DNA of 64,000 nucleotides. Source: JAWKTT01 sp041398965 (lineage in GTDB: Bacteria > Planctomycetota > Planctomycetia > Planctomycetales > Planctomycetaceae). Position numbers and translations under genes: made by a program. The notes beneath the pieces are model-generated. The model did no database searches. It was given only the letters and a program-made list of their open reading frames with translations, and was not told the origin of the DNA. The stretch's first letter is position 1. Every line of letters starts with the position of its first letter. This document shows positions 35,033-43,705 of the stretch, piece after piece. The stretch spans positions 1 to 64,000 of the forward strand of contig JAWKTT010000027.1 in NCBI GenBank assembly GCA_041398965.1. The letters run 5' to 3'.

Positions 35033-37159
35033 TCACTTGTCTGCGTCAGCATCCGGGGCCTCTGTTGCGGCTGCTTCGACAAGCACTTGCTGAAGACGCG
35101 GGCGATTGTCTGCGGACTGGCCCACGATGTACTTCACCTCACGAAGCTCAACGGGCCGCCCCTCTGCATCACGCCTCGTGATGAGCCGCCCATCATGATG
35201 AAACTCTTCTCGTGACTCCCCTCGCATCCGTGTCCAACCGACGAGTGACCCATCGTCACCATAATGGTATTCGTCACCCCAATCCTTCGGAAAATCAATG
35301 GCTGGATCAACATAATGTTTGGCCGCGATCTTGTCCGTATAGTCGACACTTAGAATCCTCCCATTTTCGTCATACTTACGCACCTCATTGTCTAAAGTGG
35401 TAAGGCTAAGAAAAGCCGGTGCGGAGTAATAGGACTTATTTTTGACAAAAACTCCGATGTCGACGCGATTTGATTCCATCGAGTCCCCCGGACTGATCGG
35501 GCGGCGCGAATGCCAGGGGACGACAATCTCAGCCACCGAACCGGTATCATTCAGCGGTCGAATCGAAATCTTCTCTGCATCACCCCGCAGAACCACGAAG
35601 TGATAACTAAGCTTCTTCCCCGTCGGATCGCTGCTCGTCTCGGCTGAGAGAACAATCCGTCGATCGCGAGCGGAGGACTTAACCACTCGGGCCACCGCAG
35701 CGGGGGTATCGAACAGACGCTCCCGAGGGGCCACGTCAAAGTAATCTCGCCCCAGCACGCCAAGATTCTCCTCGACGACCGCGATTCGTACAACAGGAGG
35801 TAGCGTTTCCAATGTGATCTCATGGGCCATCGTGACCATGCGCACGGGATCGAGATTTTTTCCTTCAAACACCGTCGGATGCGCTTTGCCGCTCAGGTAA
35901 TCCGCCTCGGTCTCGATCCCCTTATTACAACGGCGAAAGATCATCTGCACTGTCGGCATCAACAATCCCTGTCGGGCCAACTCATGCTTCACCTCCGGTC
36001 GAAAAGCCGCCAGTGTCGCACAGACGGCATCCATGAAAACCTTGTCGGTATAAGATGACCCTTGCGAGAGTATCACATAAGGAGTATTTGCCGGAAAGAG
36101 GTCTCCATAGCCCCCACCCTCGCCGTCATGCCCCGGATCGTGATCTTTATGTTCCGGGTAAAAGTAGAGATGATTCGAGTAATACTGATGGGCCAAGACT
36201 TGAATGGCGGGTGGTTGAGTCAACGCAATCCGTCCTTGGGACCTCCAAAATGGTCCGTTGACTAACGCCGTCGACGAATTTCCCAGGGTAGTGGAATTAA
36301 ACTGCAAACGATTTTGTAATCCGTGATGCAGTTGGCGTTTCTTAGCCTCGGGACTATATTCGATCCGGGTAAGTTGCGGGAACTTATCATAACTCATGTT
36401 CGAGTGATCGCTGTCATGATTGTCGTACAGGTCTCCATAGTTCCCCGCTGCGGTCCCTTCCTGAAACCAAGTCTCCAGAAGTTTCCCGGCGTCGCCATAG
36501 TCCCTGACGATCATTCGGTCTTTCTGCTTCTGTGAGAGGTCGGTAACCACCAACAACAGGCCGGTTTTTTTATCGAACGTCGTGCAAGACTCGTCCACTG
36601 TCAACACATTCCCGACCTGACGAGCCGGAGTCAGGGTGAACGACCAGCCTGTGGGGGGCGTCGTCAATGGCGTCCCGGCGAGTTCGAGGATCGTGGCAAA
36701 CTTCGGGTCCGAGCGAATGGCCTCCAGGTCGTCATCCTCTTTGATCTGCTTCTGATCGCGAAAACCGCAGGTCACAGCCGATTCGAGAGAAGCAAGCGAT
36801 TCGGGGATTTTGCCTAACCTGGCCTGCACACATGCAAGGTTGTAGTGAGCGATGGCATCGTGTGGAATCTGCTGCACAGCCGCGACGAGAATTGTTTCTG
36901 CTACGTCGTACTTCTTCTGCGAGATGAGGAGGGCCGTCTGTTGATGTCGCAGTTTCTGCAGGGCAAAAATCTGTGGAAGGTCGAACGGACTCGGTGCGGC
37001 CGGGACCAGCTTCGGCGTCTCTTTTTCCGCTGGCAAAGCCGACTTCTGCGGGGCGTCCTCAGCCACGCCGGACCGCTTTCCGCACAGTACGACAACCAGC
37101 AGCAGACCGGCAATCCATATCAGTCGACACGAAGCATTGAATCGGCACGGATCAGACAT
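35033..37159 (-). CDS. Large secreted TPR-containing protein of unknown function
   Basis: 708 residues from the ATG at 37159. A longer frame from 37204 puts 15 polar residues ahead and is less likely. A signal segment (RLIWIAGLLLVVVLCG) is followed by a TPR-like pair near 70-130 (ETILVAAVQQIPHDAIAHYN, VQARLGKIPESLASLESAV). A long middle region has the notable stretches YSNHLYFYPEHKDHDPGHDG (His/Asp-rich) and YVILSQGSSYTDKVFMDAVC. The C-terminus has YD/MORN-like repeats (RKYDENGRILSVDYTD, EYHYGDDGSLVGWTRM, EFHHDGRLITRRDAEGRPVE). I cannot name the family. It is probably periplasmic or surface-exposed and is divergent from the next gene. Confidence 0.7.
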   Translation of the reverse strand: MSDPCRFNASCRLIWIAGLLLVVVLCGKRSGVAEDAPQKSALPAEKETPKLVPAAPSPFDLPQIFALQKLRHQQTALLISQKKYDVAETILVAAVQQIPHDAIAHYNLACVQARLGKIPESLASLESAVTCGFRDQKQIKEDDDLEAIRSDPKFATILELAGTPLTTPPTGWSFTLTPARQVGNVLTVDESCTTFDKKTGLLLVVTDLSQKQKDRMIVRDYGDAGKLLETWFQEGTAAGNYGDLYDNHDSDHSNMSYDKFPQLTRIEYSPEAKKRQLHHGLQNRLQFNSTTLGNSSTALVNGPFWRSQGRIALTQPPAIQVLAHQYYSNHLYFYPEHKDHDPGHDGEGGGYGDLFPANTPYVILSQGSSYTDKVFMDAVCATLAAFRPEVKHELARQGLLMPTVQMIFRRCNKGIETEADYLSGKAHPTVFEGKNLDPVRMVTMAHEITLETLPPVVRIAVVEENLGVLGRDYFDVAPRERLFDTPAAVARVVKSSARDRRIVLSAETSSDPTGKKLSYHFVVLRGDAEKISIRPLNDTGSVAEIVVPWHSRRPISPGDSMESNRVDIGVFVKNKSYYSAPAFLSLTTLDNEVRKYDENGRILSVDYTDKIAAKHYVDPAIDFPKDWGDEYHYGDDGSLVGWTRMRGESREEFHHDGRLITRRDAEGRPVELREVKYIVGQSADNRPRLQQVLVEAAATEAPDADADK

Positions 37160-37401
37160 CTCTTGCTCCCGGAAAGAGTTCGCCCCCTCGACAGGGGAAT
37201 CCAATCAGTGGACCGCATGACCTCTCCTTCTGCAAGTCTGCGACAGGACGAAGACTCCCGTCCCGTTTGCAAGTCGGCGGGACTTTCTGGAGAATCACGA
37301 GAGATGCGGTTTCAATAATCGCGCGGCGGATGTGGACGTCCGTCGTACAGATCACGGAACCCGCTCACAACCTTCCACTCTCTCTTTCAAACATCACAGG
37401 A

Positions 37402-38007
37402 ATGACCATGCGATTCACAACATACGCTTTGCTGCTTGCAGTTTCACCAACCGTACTGTTTGGAGCAGAGCCGACGGCAAATGCTGAGAAGCCTGCTGCC
37501 GCCGCGCCGGCGACCGAGACGGTAACGGTCAAGTTTGACACGCTGACTTTTCAGGCTCCCAAGAGCTGGGTCAACGAAAAGCCGAAATCGAATTTGCGTC
37601 TCGGGCAATTTTCCATCCCCGCCGTGGAAGGGGACAAAGAACCAGCAGAACTCGCGATCTTCGACCGGATTGCCGGGTCAGACAAAGCAAACATCGAACG
37701 CTGGATCGGACAGTTCAGTCCCGAAGGTCTCAGCACAAAGATGACCAAGGGTTCGGCGGAAGCTGGGGACTACATTTTCGTCGAGCTGACCGGCAGCTAC
37801 AAGAAGCCCGTCGGCCCCCCCTTCCTGATGAAGACCGATCTGGTCGAGGGATACTCGATGTTGGGGGTTGTGTTTGCGTCGAAAGCGGGCGGGAACTACT
37901 TCTTCAAGCTGACCGGACCGACAAAGACCGCCACCGCGGCTGCTCAGGACTTTCGCCGTTCGTTCGGGGGAGATGCCTCGAAAGAGACCGAGTACACTCT
38001 CGAATAG
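37402..38007 (+). CDS. Small secreted protein of unknown function
   Basis: 201 residues from ATG 37402, which is preceded by ACAGG at a suitable distance. The upstream-extended frame has no signal character and was rejected. A signal peptide (MTMRFTTYALLLAVSPTVLF) and an Ala/Pro/Glu-rich linker precede a compact domain (VKFDTLTFQAPKSWVNEKPK, LAIFDRIAGSDKANIERWIG, SYKKPVGPPFLMKTDLVEGY, GNYFFKLTGPTKTATAAAQD). The pattern resembles a periplasmic PsbP/DcrB-like fold, in which a 'GxYFFKLTGP' segment is common. Function unknown. It precedes coaB by 47 bases. Confidence 0.7.
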   Translation: MTMRFTTYALLLAVSPTVLFGAEPTANAEKPAAAAPATETVTVKFDTLTFQAPKSWVNEKPKSNLRLGQFSIPAVEGDKEPAELAIFDRIAGSDKANIERWIGQFSPEGLSTKMTKGSAEAGDYIFVELTGSYKKPVGPPFLMKTDLVEGYSMLGVVFASKAGGNYFFKLTGPTKTATAAAQDFRRSFGGDASKETEYTLE

Positions 38008-38054
38008 TCGCCGGGTAAAGGGGTTCCGTTTTGATCTCGTTTCGCGAGAAACCG

Positions 38055-38705
38055 ATGCACGTTCTCATCACAGCCGGGCCGACGCGGGAGTATCTGGATG
38101 ACGTTCGCTATCTCTCGAACGCCAGCAGCGGACGGATGGGTTATGCCATCGCCGAAGCGGCTGTCGCTCAGGGATGGCGCGTCACATTGGTGACCGGTCC
38201 CGTCGAGATTTCGGTCCCGTCTGGCTGCGAGGTCTATCAAGTCGAAACCACGGCTGAGATGCGCGATGCCTGTTTGAGATTGTACCCCGAGTGCGATGGG
38301 GTGATCGCCGCCGCTGCGGTCTGCGATTACCGTCCGACACGTCGTGTCTCCGGGAAAATCTCGAAAACAGGTGGTCCCGTGACGATCGAGATGATTGAGA
38401 CCGACGACGTCTTGAAGGAACTGGGAGAGACGAAAGGGACACGTTGGGTCGTCGGCTTCGCCCTGGAAGCACAGAACCCTCGCGAAAACGCCCTGCAGAA
38501 ACTTCGTCGCAAGAACTGCGATTGGATCGTCCTCAACGCTCCTTCAGCCATCGGCTCGATGACGAACAGCGTCGAATTGATCGACCGGATGGGGGAAGTT
38601 TCCGCCATCTGGAGCGGCACGAAACAAGAGGTCGCCCACTCTCTCATTACGTTTCTCGCCGAAGCGAAAGAACTCCGTCCCCCCAGCCTCACCGCGAAAA
38701 AGTAG
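38055..38705 (+). CDS. coaB: Stand-alone phosphopantothenate-cysteine ligase (CoaB domain)
   Basis: 216 residues from ATG 38055 (TTG 38031 is an alternative). The N-terminus MHVLITAGPTREYLDDVRYL with SNASSGRMGYAIAEAA is the CoaB nucleotide-binding signature. The Asn of AAAAVCDYRP and the Lys of GKISK are conserved active-site elements. CoaB joins cysteine to 4'-phosphopantothenate in coenzyme A synthesis. In most bacteria it is fused to CoaC. Here the decarboxylase domain is absent, so CoaC must be encoded elsewhere. A hairpin follows at 38714. Confidence 0.9.
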   Translation: MHVLITAGPTREYLDDVRYLSNASSGRMGYAIAEAAVAQGWRVTLVTGPVEISVPSGCEVYQVETTAEMRDACLRLYPECDGVIAAAAVCDYRPTRRVSGKISKTGGPVTIEMIETDDVLKELGETKGTRWVVGFALEAQNPRENALQKLRRKNCDWIVLNAPSAIGSMTNSVELIDRMGEVSAIWSGTKQEVAHSLITFLAEAKELRPPSLTAKK

Positions 38706-38713
38706 TGGCCCCT

Positions 38714-38745
38714 CCATACGACAGACGTCCACGTTCGTCGTATGG
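38714..38745. terminator. Hairpin between convergent genes
   Basis: Arms CCATACGACAGACG (38714-38727) and CGTTCGTCGTATGG (38732-38745) pair at 12 of 14 positions around a 4-base loop. It sits between the convergent coaB and hydrolase genes. There is no U-tract, so it is a bidirectional terminator candidate only. Confidence 0.5.
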
Positions 38746-38768
38746 GGAAAATGAGGTCGACCTTGCCG

Positions 38769-39971
38769 TTACGGATTCGGGCGTTCGGCTTGTTGCAGGG
38801 TCTTTAAGATGAGGGCGAGGTGGCTGGGGAGCCAGGTGGTGGTCGTCGCGACACCGTGGCCAAACAGGGCCGATTCAATTGGACGTCCGAGCGACGTTGT
38901 CCGACCGCTCGGCTCGTAGGTGACGAGCAGATTCGTCCCATCAGCATGACACCGTGTGCCGGTCTTCCAACGGGCACAGGCGGTCTTCACTCGCTCGGGT
39001 CGAATGAATCGGGTGTCATTGCCGAAGACGGGGTCTGCCAAGCCGGCTTCAAGGATGGGGGCGAGTTGCTGATTGACTCGCTTAGACGTCGGCGGGACGA
39101 CATCGGTCCCTGCGATCCCGAAGGCTTGAACCCAATCACCATATTTGGCGTTGACCATATCCCCTAACGAATGGGGCGGGAACATCGGACGTGCCAGCGA
39201 CGGCTGATTCGGATCGACGGGAACATGATTCAGAACATGCACGAGGTGTCGATACCCTTGCCGATTCCATCCGTAACGAACCGGCGTACCAAATGCGGCG
39301 ATGAGAACCGATCGAGCCCACGGATGGGGCGATAGGGCGTTGGCGAGAATCTCTTTCGCTCGCTGCCAGTGTGCCCCTTCCTGCGGACCGACGGCGTCGA
39401 AGAAGGCCCGCATCGAGGGAGGGTCGTTCGCCAACAGGTGACTCAAAATCGCAAAGCCATTGCCCGCATGCGAGTGCCCCCAGAGCAAGACCCGTTCGTC
39501 GGCCGCTGGCCGGGCGCCATCCAGTGCGCAGAGCAGCCGAACGGCAAGGTCGGCTCGAGCGAAATGATGATTCTGTCCAGACCATGTCGGTTCAAGCAGT
39601 CGGACCAAAGGGTCTCCACCGACCAGCCGCTCGAATTCTTCGCGATACTCGGGTGTGTAATTGCCGACGTCTGACGTGAACTGTTCGGCTGTCGGCTTCA
39701 TCTGTTCTTGCAGTTTGGCAGCGAGCGACAAGAGCGGTCGTTCGAGCAGTGCCGATCCCCCCGCGAGACTGCGCAACGTCTCCGTTATGGCAAACGGGTC
39801 GTCTCCCATGAAGGTTCCATGAACGAGGAACACATCACGCACCCCCAGTTCGGCATGAAGAGTTGAGAAGTCCACTCCAACCGCATCTGTCGTTTTCAAC
39901 AGATGATACTGCGGCAAGATCAGAGGCTGTGTTGGATAACTCTGATGTTGGAAACGATGCCCTTCCATCAT
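38769..39971 (-). CDS. Alpha/beta-hydrolase-fold protein
   Basis: 400 residues. DVFLVHGTFMGDDPFA near residue 48 is the oxyanion-hole region of an alpha/beta hydrolase and RVLLWGHSHAGNGFAI near 160 is the nucleophile elbow (GHSHAG, Ser nucleophile). VHVLNHVPVDPN may lie near the catalytic His or Asp. No signal peptide is evident. The family is lipase/esterase-like, and the substrate is unknown. The gene is convergent with coaB and divergent from mobB. Confidence 0.75.
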   Translation of the reverse strand: MMEGHRFQHQSYPTQPLILPQYHLLKTTDAVGVDFSTLHAELGVRDVFLVHGTFMGDDPFAITETLRSLAGGSALLERPLLSLAAKLQEQMKPTAEQFTSDVGNYTPEYREEFERLVGGDPLVRLLEPTWSGQNHHFARADLAVRLLCALDGARPAADERVLLWGHSHAGNGFAILSHLLANDPPSMRAFFDAVGPQEGAHWQRAKEILANALSPHPWARSVLIAAFGTPVRYGWNRQGYRHLVHVLNHVPVDPNQPSLARPMFPPHSLGDMVNAKYGDWVQAFGIAGTDVVPPTSKRVNQQLAPILEAGLADPVFGNDTRFIRPERVKTACARWKTGTRCHADGTNLLVTYEPSGRTTSLGRPIESALFGHGVATTTTWLPSHLALILKTLQQAERPNP

Positions 39972-40321
39972 GATTCTTCACCCCTGCGAGCGTATGGAGA
40001 CCTCCGCAAGTCATGGTATCAGATGAGGTCCAAGAGGAGAATCTCTTAAACAGTATCGAGGCAATCGCTCGGAAGGACGACCACACTCCCCGCGATCGTC
40101 ACGCTCGCATGTTTTCAGATTTCCGGTCATCCCAATTCCAGTCGACGCGGCAGTTGCGACGAGTTGGGACGTGTGCGAGGCAGTAAACTTTGTCTCGATA
40201 GTGGCACGTTGCTTCACCACGATCTAAGCTGCCAATGTGAACCTGCTCGACGCGCATTGAGGCGAGGTGCTCAGGTGACGATAGACTCAATGAGTGACGA
40301 TCCGGTGGAGGAGACACGGTG
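39972..40321. other. Intergenic region between divergent hydrolase and mobB genes
   Basis: About 350 bases shared as the promoter region of two divergent genes. I see no coding sequence, repeat or clear promoter match. Confidence 0.4.
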
Positions 40322-40840
40322 ATGGTTCCCAGAATTCATATCGTCGGGCGGAAGAACTCGGGGAAGACGACACTGATTGTGGCGTTGATTCAGGAGTTGT
40401 CTGGGCGAGGGCTGCGGGTCGGGACGATCAAGCACACTCATCATCATCACGAATTCGATGCCCCTGGGAAAGACTCCTTCCTGCATCGACAGGCGGGGGC
40501 AGCGGTTGTGGGATTGGTCGGTCCGAAGATGGCCGCAGCATTCTGCGAGTACACCGATGAACAGCGGCTGCGAGGCATCCCGCAACTAGAGCCACTCTTT
40601 GCCGACTGTGACTTGGTTCTCGTCGAAGGAAACCAGCAGTCTCTGGGGACTAAAGTCGAGGTTTGGCGGGCAGTCACCGATCAACCCCCACTTGTAAACA
40701 ACCTCTCGGGGGTGTGCGCACTCATTACTGACGATCACCTGCCGGACGAAATTGCGTCAGAAATGACCTGTCCAGTCTGGCCACGGGGGAGTGTCGAGGC
40801 GATCGCCGATGGACTGCTGGAGCTGATCTCAGCGGACTAA
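40322..40840 (+). CDS. mobB: Molybdopterin-guanine dinucleotide biosynthesis protein MobB
   Basis: 172 residues. A GTG immediately upstream (40319) is also possible. The P-loop RIHIVGRKNSGKTTLIVALI is at the N-terminus, followed by VGTIKHTHHHHEFDAPGKDS, the signature of MobB, and DLVLVEGNQQ in the middle. MobB is a GTP-binding accessory to MobA in attachment of GMP to molybdopterin. No other molybdenum-cofactor gene is in the window. The gene stands alone before the groES promoter region. Confidence 0.92.
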   Translation: MVPRIHIVGRKNSGKTTLIVALIQELSGRGLRVGTIKHTHHHHEFDAPGKDSFLHRQAGAAVVGLVGPKMAAAFCEYTDEQRLRGIPQLEPLFADCDLVLVEGNQQSLGTKVEVWRAVTDQPPLVNNLSGVCALITDDHLPDEIASEMTCPVWPRGSVEAIADGLLELISAD

Positions 40841-41171
40841 ATCACCACTTGCCCGACTGCCAAAGTGGCACGTCGCTCGACAGTGATGGCCAAGAGCAAC
40901 CGCCATTGCGGCAAAGTCAACGGACTTTGATTCTCCGCAACCCGTTTCATGACAGAATCTTACACACTGTCGCGAGTTTGGCACGCGGTTCGCTCTCTAG
41001 GGTGTGGTCTTGTTTCTGGGACGAAGGTGTGGCTCCTAGCGGTGTCCCCCTTGGTCCACCTCCGTCAACGCGACGTATTTAGGTGTCGGAACGCAGGACA
41101 GGTGCATTGTCGATCGAGTGTCGGGCGAGAAGCCGGCTCAGTTATTCGTGTGTCGTTCGCAGGAGCCATTC
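40841..41171. other. Regulatory region upstream of groES
   Basis: 331 bases without a gene. No CIRCE element (TTAGCACTC-N9-GAGTGCTAA) is present. A sigma-54-like element is listed next. Otherwise no clear sigma-70 promoter. Confidence 0.45.
40979..40994 (+). promoter_or_regulatory. Sigma-54-like -24/-12 element
   Basis: TGGCAC at 40979-40984 is followed after 5 bases by TCGCT at 40990-40994. The GG and GC pairs are 12 bases apart as required. The second half differs at one base from TTGCW. It would start transcription about 170 bases before groES. This is weak evidence from one match. Confidence 0.25.
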
Positions 41172-41483
41172 ATGGCGAAGAAAGCTACGTCTACAGGTGT
41201 TCGGATCGTCCCCTTGGGCGACAAGGTTGTGATTCGTCGTCAAGAATCCGAGGCTCAGACAGCCGGGGGGATCGTGCTTCCCGACTCGGCTCAAAATAAG
41301 CAGGCTCGTGGCGAAGTGGTCGCCATTGGCGATGGTCACACCAAAGACGACGGCAGCAAGATTCCGTTGACCGTTAAAGAGGGAGACCGTGTGATCTTCA
41401 GCTCTTACGCCGGCGACGAAATCAAGATCGGCGATCAGGAATTGGTCCTGCTTCGCGAAGGGGACATCCTCGCGACCTTCTAG
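41172..41483 (+). CDS. groES: Co-chaperonin GroES
   Basis: 103 residues from ATG 41172, with AGGAG seven bases before it. A longer upstream frame is not supported. Family features: IVPLGDKVVIRRQESEAQTA, GIVLPDSAQNKQARGEVVAI (mobile-loop region with its hydrophobic tripeptide), VKEGDRVIFSSYAGDEIKIG and the end REGDILATF. It caps GroEL in the cytosol. It forms an operon with groEL 151 bases downstream. Confidence 0.97.
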   Translation: MAKKATSTGVRIVPLGDKVVIRRQESEAQTAGGIVLPDSAQNKQARGEVVAIGDGHTKDDGSKIPLTVKEGDRVIFSSYAGDEIKIGDQELVLLREGDILATF

Positions 41484-41634
41484 TTGCTCTAAATCGTCTG
41501 CTCGAATGGGCTGTCGCGGTGCGGTTCTCTGACCATATCGGTTGTTGTGAACGTGTCGCGATTGAGCGCCCCAGCAGGCGACTTTCACACTCTCGGATTC
41601 ATAGAACACCTTCCATTAGACTGGAGTTATAGTC

Positions 41635-43254
41635 ATGGCAAAAATGATCGCTTTCGACCAGGAAGCTCAAGAAGCAATGCGACGCGGCGTGAGCAAGTTG
41701 GCTCGTGCCGTCCGCGTCACCCTCGGCCCCAAGGGTCGTAACGTCATCCTTGAAAAATCGTTCGGCTCGCCGACCGTCACCAAGGACGGCGTCACCGTAG
41801 CCCGCGAAATCGAACTGCCAGACAAGTTCGAGGACATGGGAGCCCGCATGGTGAAGGAAGTCGCCAGCAAGACGTCCGACAACGCTGGTGACGGCACCAC
41901 CACCGCAACCATCATGGCCGAAGCGATCTTCAACGAAGGTCTTAAGGCTGTTGTTGCCGGTGTCAGCCCACTCGACATGAAGCGCGGTATGGACAAGGCG
42001 GTTGCCGATATCGTCACCAAACTTAAGGCGATGGCGATCCCTTGCAAGGATAAGAAGTCAATCGCACAGGTTGGCACCATCGCTTCAAACGGCGATGACA
42101 CCATCGGTGGCATCCTTGCCGACGCAATGGAAGCTGTCGGCAAAGACGGCGTCATCACTGTCGAAGAAGGAAAGTCGCTCGAAACCAACTTCGACGTTGT
42201 CGAAGGGATGCAGTTCGATCGCGGCTACCTCTCGCCTTACTTCGTTACCGATCCTCAGACCATGGAATGCGTCCTCGAAGACGCATACGTTCTGGTTCAC
42301 GAGAAGAAGATCAGCAGCATTAAGGACTTGGTTCCCGTCCTCGAAAAGGTCGTCCAGTCTGGCAAGCCGCTGTTGATTATCGCCGAAGACGTCGAAGGGG
42401 AAGCCCTGGCAACGCTCGTCATTAACAAACTGCGTGGCACCTTCAAGATTGCTGCCGTTAAGGCCCCCGGCTACGGCGATCGTCGCAAGGCGATGCTGCA
42501 AGACGTTGCCATCATGTGCGGTGGACAGGCGATCTTTGAAGACCTCGGGATCAAGCTGGAAAACATCCAACTGACCGATCTCGGACGAGTGAAGAAGGTC
42601 GTCATCGATAAGGACAACACGACCCTGATCGAAGGGGCTGGCAAGACTGCCGACATCAAGGCTCGAATCGATCAGATTCGCCGCGAACTGGAAGCTTCGA
42701 CGAGCGACTATGATCGTGAAAAGCTTGAAGAACGTGTCGCCAAGTTGTCGGGGGGCGTTGCTCAGGTGAACGTCGGAGCAGCGACCGAGTCAGAAATGAA
42801 AGAGAAGAAAGCCCGTGTCGAAGACGCCCTGCACGCCACGCGTGCTGCCGTCGAAGAGGGGATTCTCCCTGGTGGTGGTGTCGCCCTGTTGCGGGCCTCG
42901 GGTGCTGCTGATGGTGGGAAGCTGACTCATGATGAAGAAGTCGGCTACAACATCATCCGCCGTGCCTGCCGTGCTCCACTGACTCAGATCGCCAACAACG
43001 CCGGTGTCGATGGCTCGGTGATCTGTGAAAAGGTCTCGGAGCAGAAGGGGAACAACGGATACAACGCCGCGACCGACGTCTTCGAAGACCTAGTCAAGGC
43101 GGGTGTGATCGATCCGGTCAAGGTAACCCGGAACGCTCTGCAAAACGCCGCTTCGGTCGCCACCTTGCTTCTGACCAGCGATGCCCTCATTGCTGAGAAG
43201 CCCAAGGACGACCCCAAGAAGGGTCACGGCGACCACGACAACGATCTCTACTAA
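41635..43254 (+). CDS. groEL: Chaperonin GroEL
   Basis: 539 residues. All nucleotide-binding elements are present: LGPKGRNV, GDGTTTAT, NAGVDG and the catalytic Asp in ARVEDALHATRAAVEEG. GILPGGGVALLRA is intact. The C-terminus is KKGHGDHDNDLY. It is acidic and His-rich and lacks the flexible GGM repeats that line the cavity of standard GroEL. Planctomycetes often have several groEL copies, and variants with divergent tails may be specialised. It is linked to groES and closed by a strong terminator at 43285. Confidence 0.97.
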   Translation: MAKMIAFDQEAQEAMRRGVSKLARAVRVTLGPKGRNVILEKSFGSPTVTKDGVTVAREIELPDKFEDMGARMVKEVASKTSDNAGDGTTTATIMAEAIFNEGLKAVVAGVSPLDMKRGMDKAVADIVTKLKAMAIPCKDKKSIAQVGTIASNGDDTIGGILADAMEAVGKDGVITVEEGKSLETNFDVVEGMQFDRGYLSPYFVTDPQTMECVLEDAYVLVHEKKISSIKDLVPVLEKVVQSGKPLLIIAEDVEGEALATLVINKLRGTFKIAAVKAPGYGDRRKAMLQDVAIMCGGQAIFEDLGIKLENIQLTDLGRVKKVVIDKDNTTLIEGAGKTADIKARIDQIRRELEASTSDYDREKLEERVAKLSGGVAQVNVGAATESEMKEKKARVEDALHATRAAVEEGILPGGGVALLRASGAADGGKLTHDEEVGYNIIRRACRAPLTQIANNAGVDGSVICEKVSEQKGNNGYNAATDVFEDLVKAGVIDPVKVTRNALQNAASVATLLLTSDALIAEKPKDDPKKGHGDHDNDLY

Positions 43255-43284
43255 GTCGTTCGACCGTTGAACAATCGCTAACCC

Positions 43285-43328
43285 GAAAGGCCTCGAGTTC
43301 CACGGAACCCGGGGCCTTTCTTTTTTTT
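43285..43328 (+). terminator. Intrinsic terminator of groESL
   Basis: A 17-base stem (43285-43301 with 43304-43320, one G-U pair and one A-C mismatch) lies right after groEL and is followed by eight T residues from 43321. This is a textbook rho-independent terminator. Confidence 0.92.
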
Positions 43329-43705
43329 GCTCCTTGGAGTTGGCAGACACCTCAATCGGCTCACACAGTTCGGCCCTGCGGATTTGATGGGCGGGGGGTG
43401 CTTATGAAACTGGCATCGAAGCCTGCCAAGAGGGGTGTCACCGGCAAATGGAGAAGGACTTTCCCTCGCTTTTCCGCAGAAAACTGGCGGTTTGTGGGGG
43501 ATGCTTGCGAATCAACAGTATTTGGCACGACAACTGCTTTGTACTTCTTTCGAGACCTGCCTCTCATTGAGAACAGTGGATTATGGCCGGGGGTGTGGCC
43601 GGGTGGCTTCGTGTTGGAGTACACCCGGGCGAGCGCCCACGCCCCCGGTCATTTTTCACCACGAGATCGCTTTCCGTAACCTCGCTTGGTTGCGATACTC
43701 TGAGC
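43329..43705. other. Intergenic region between groEL terminator and hemD
   Basis: 377 bases. Reading frames here are short and match nothing. An imperfect long inverted repeat, 43583-43597 with 43637-43651, could form a hairpin over a 39-base loop, followed by TTTTT. It may serve as a terminator or attenuator before hemD. Confidence 0.35.

Noticed and set aside
40841..41171. A CIRCE element before groES
   Set aside because: Looked for TTAGCACTC and its complement. Not found.
43398..43679. A 93-residue frame downstream of the groEL terminator
   Set aside because: No family match, competing frames, and it overlaps an inverted repeat upstream of hemD.
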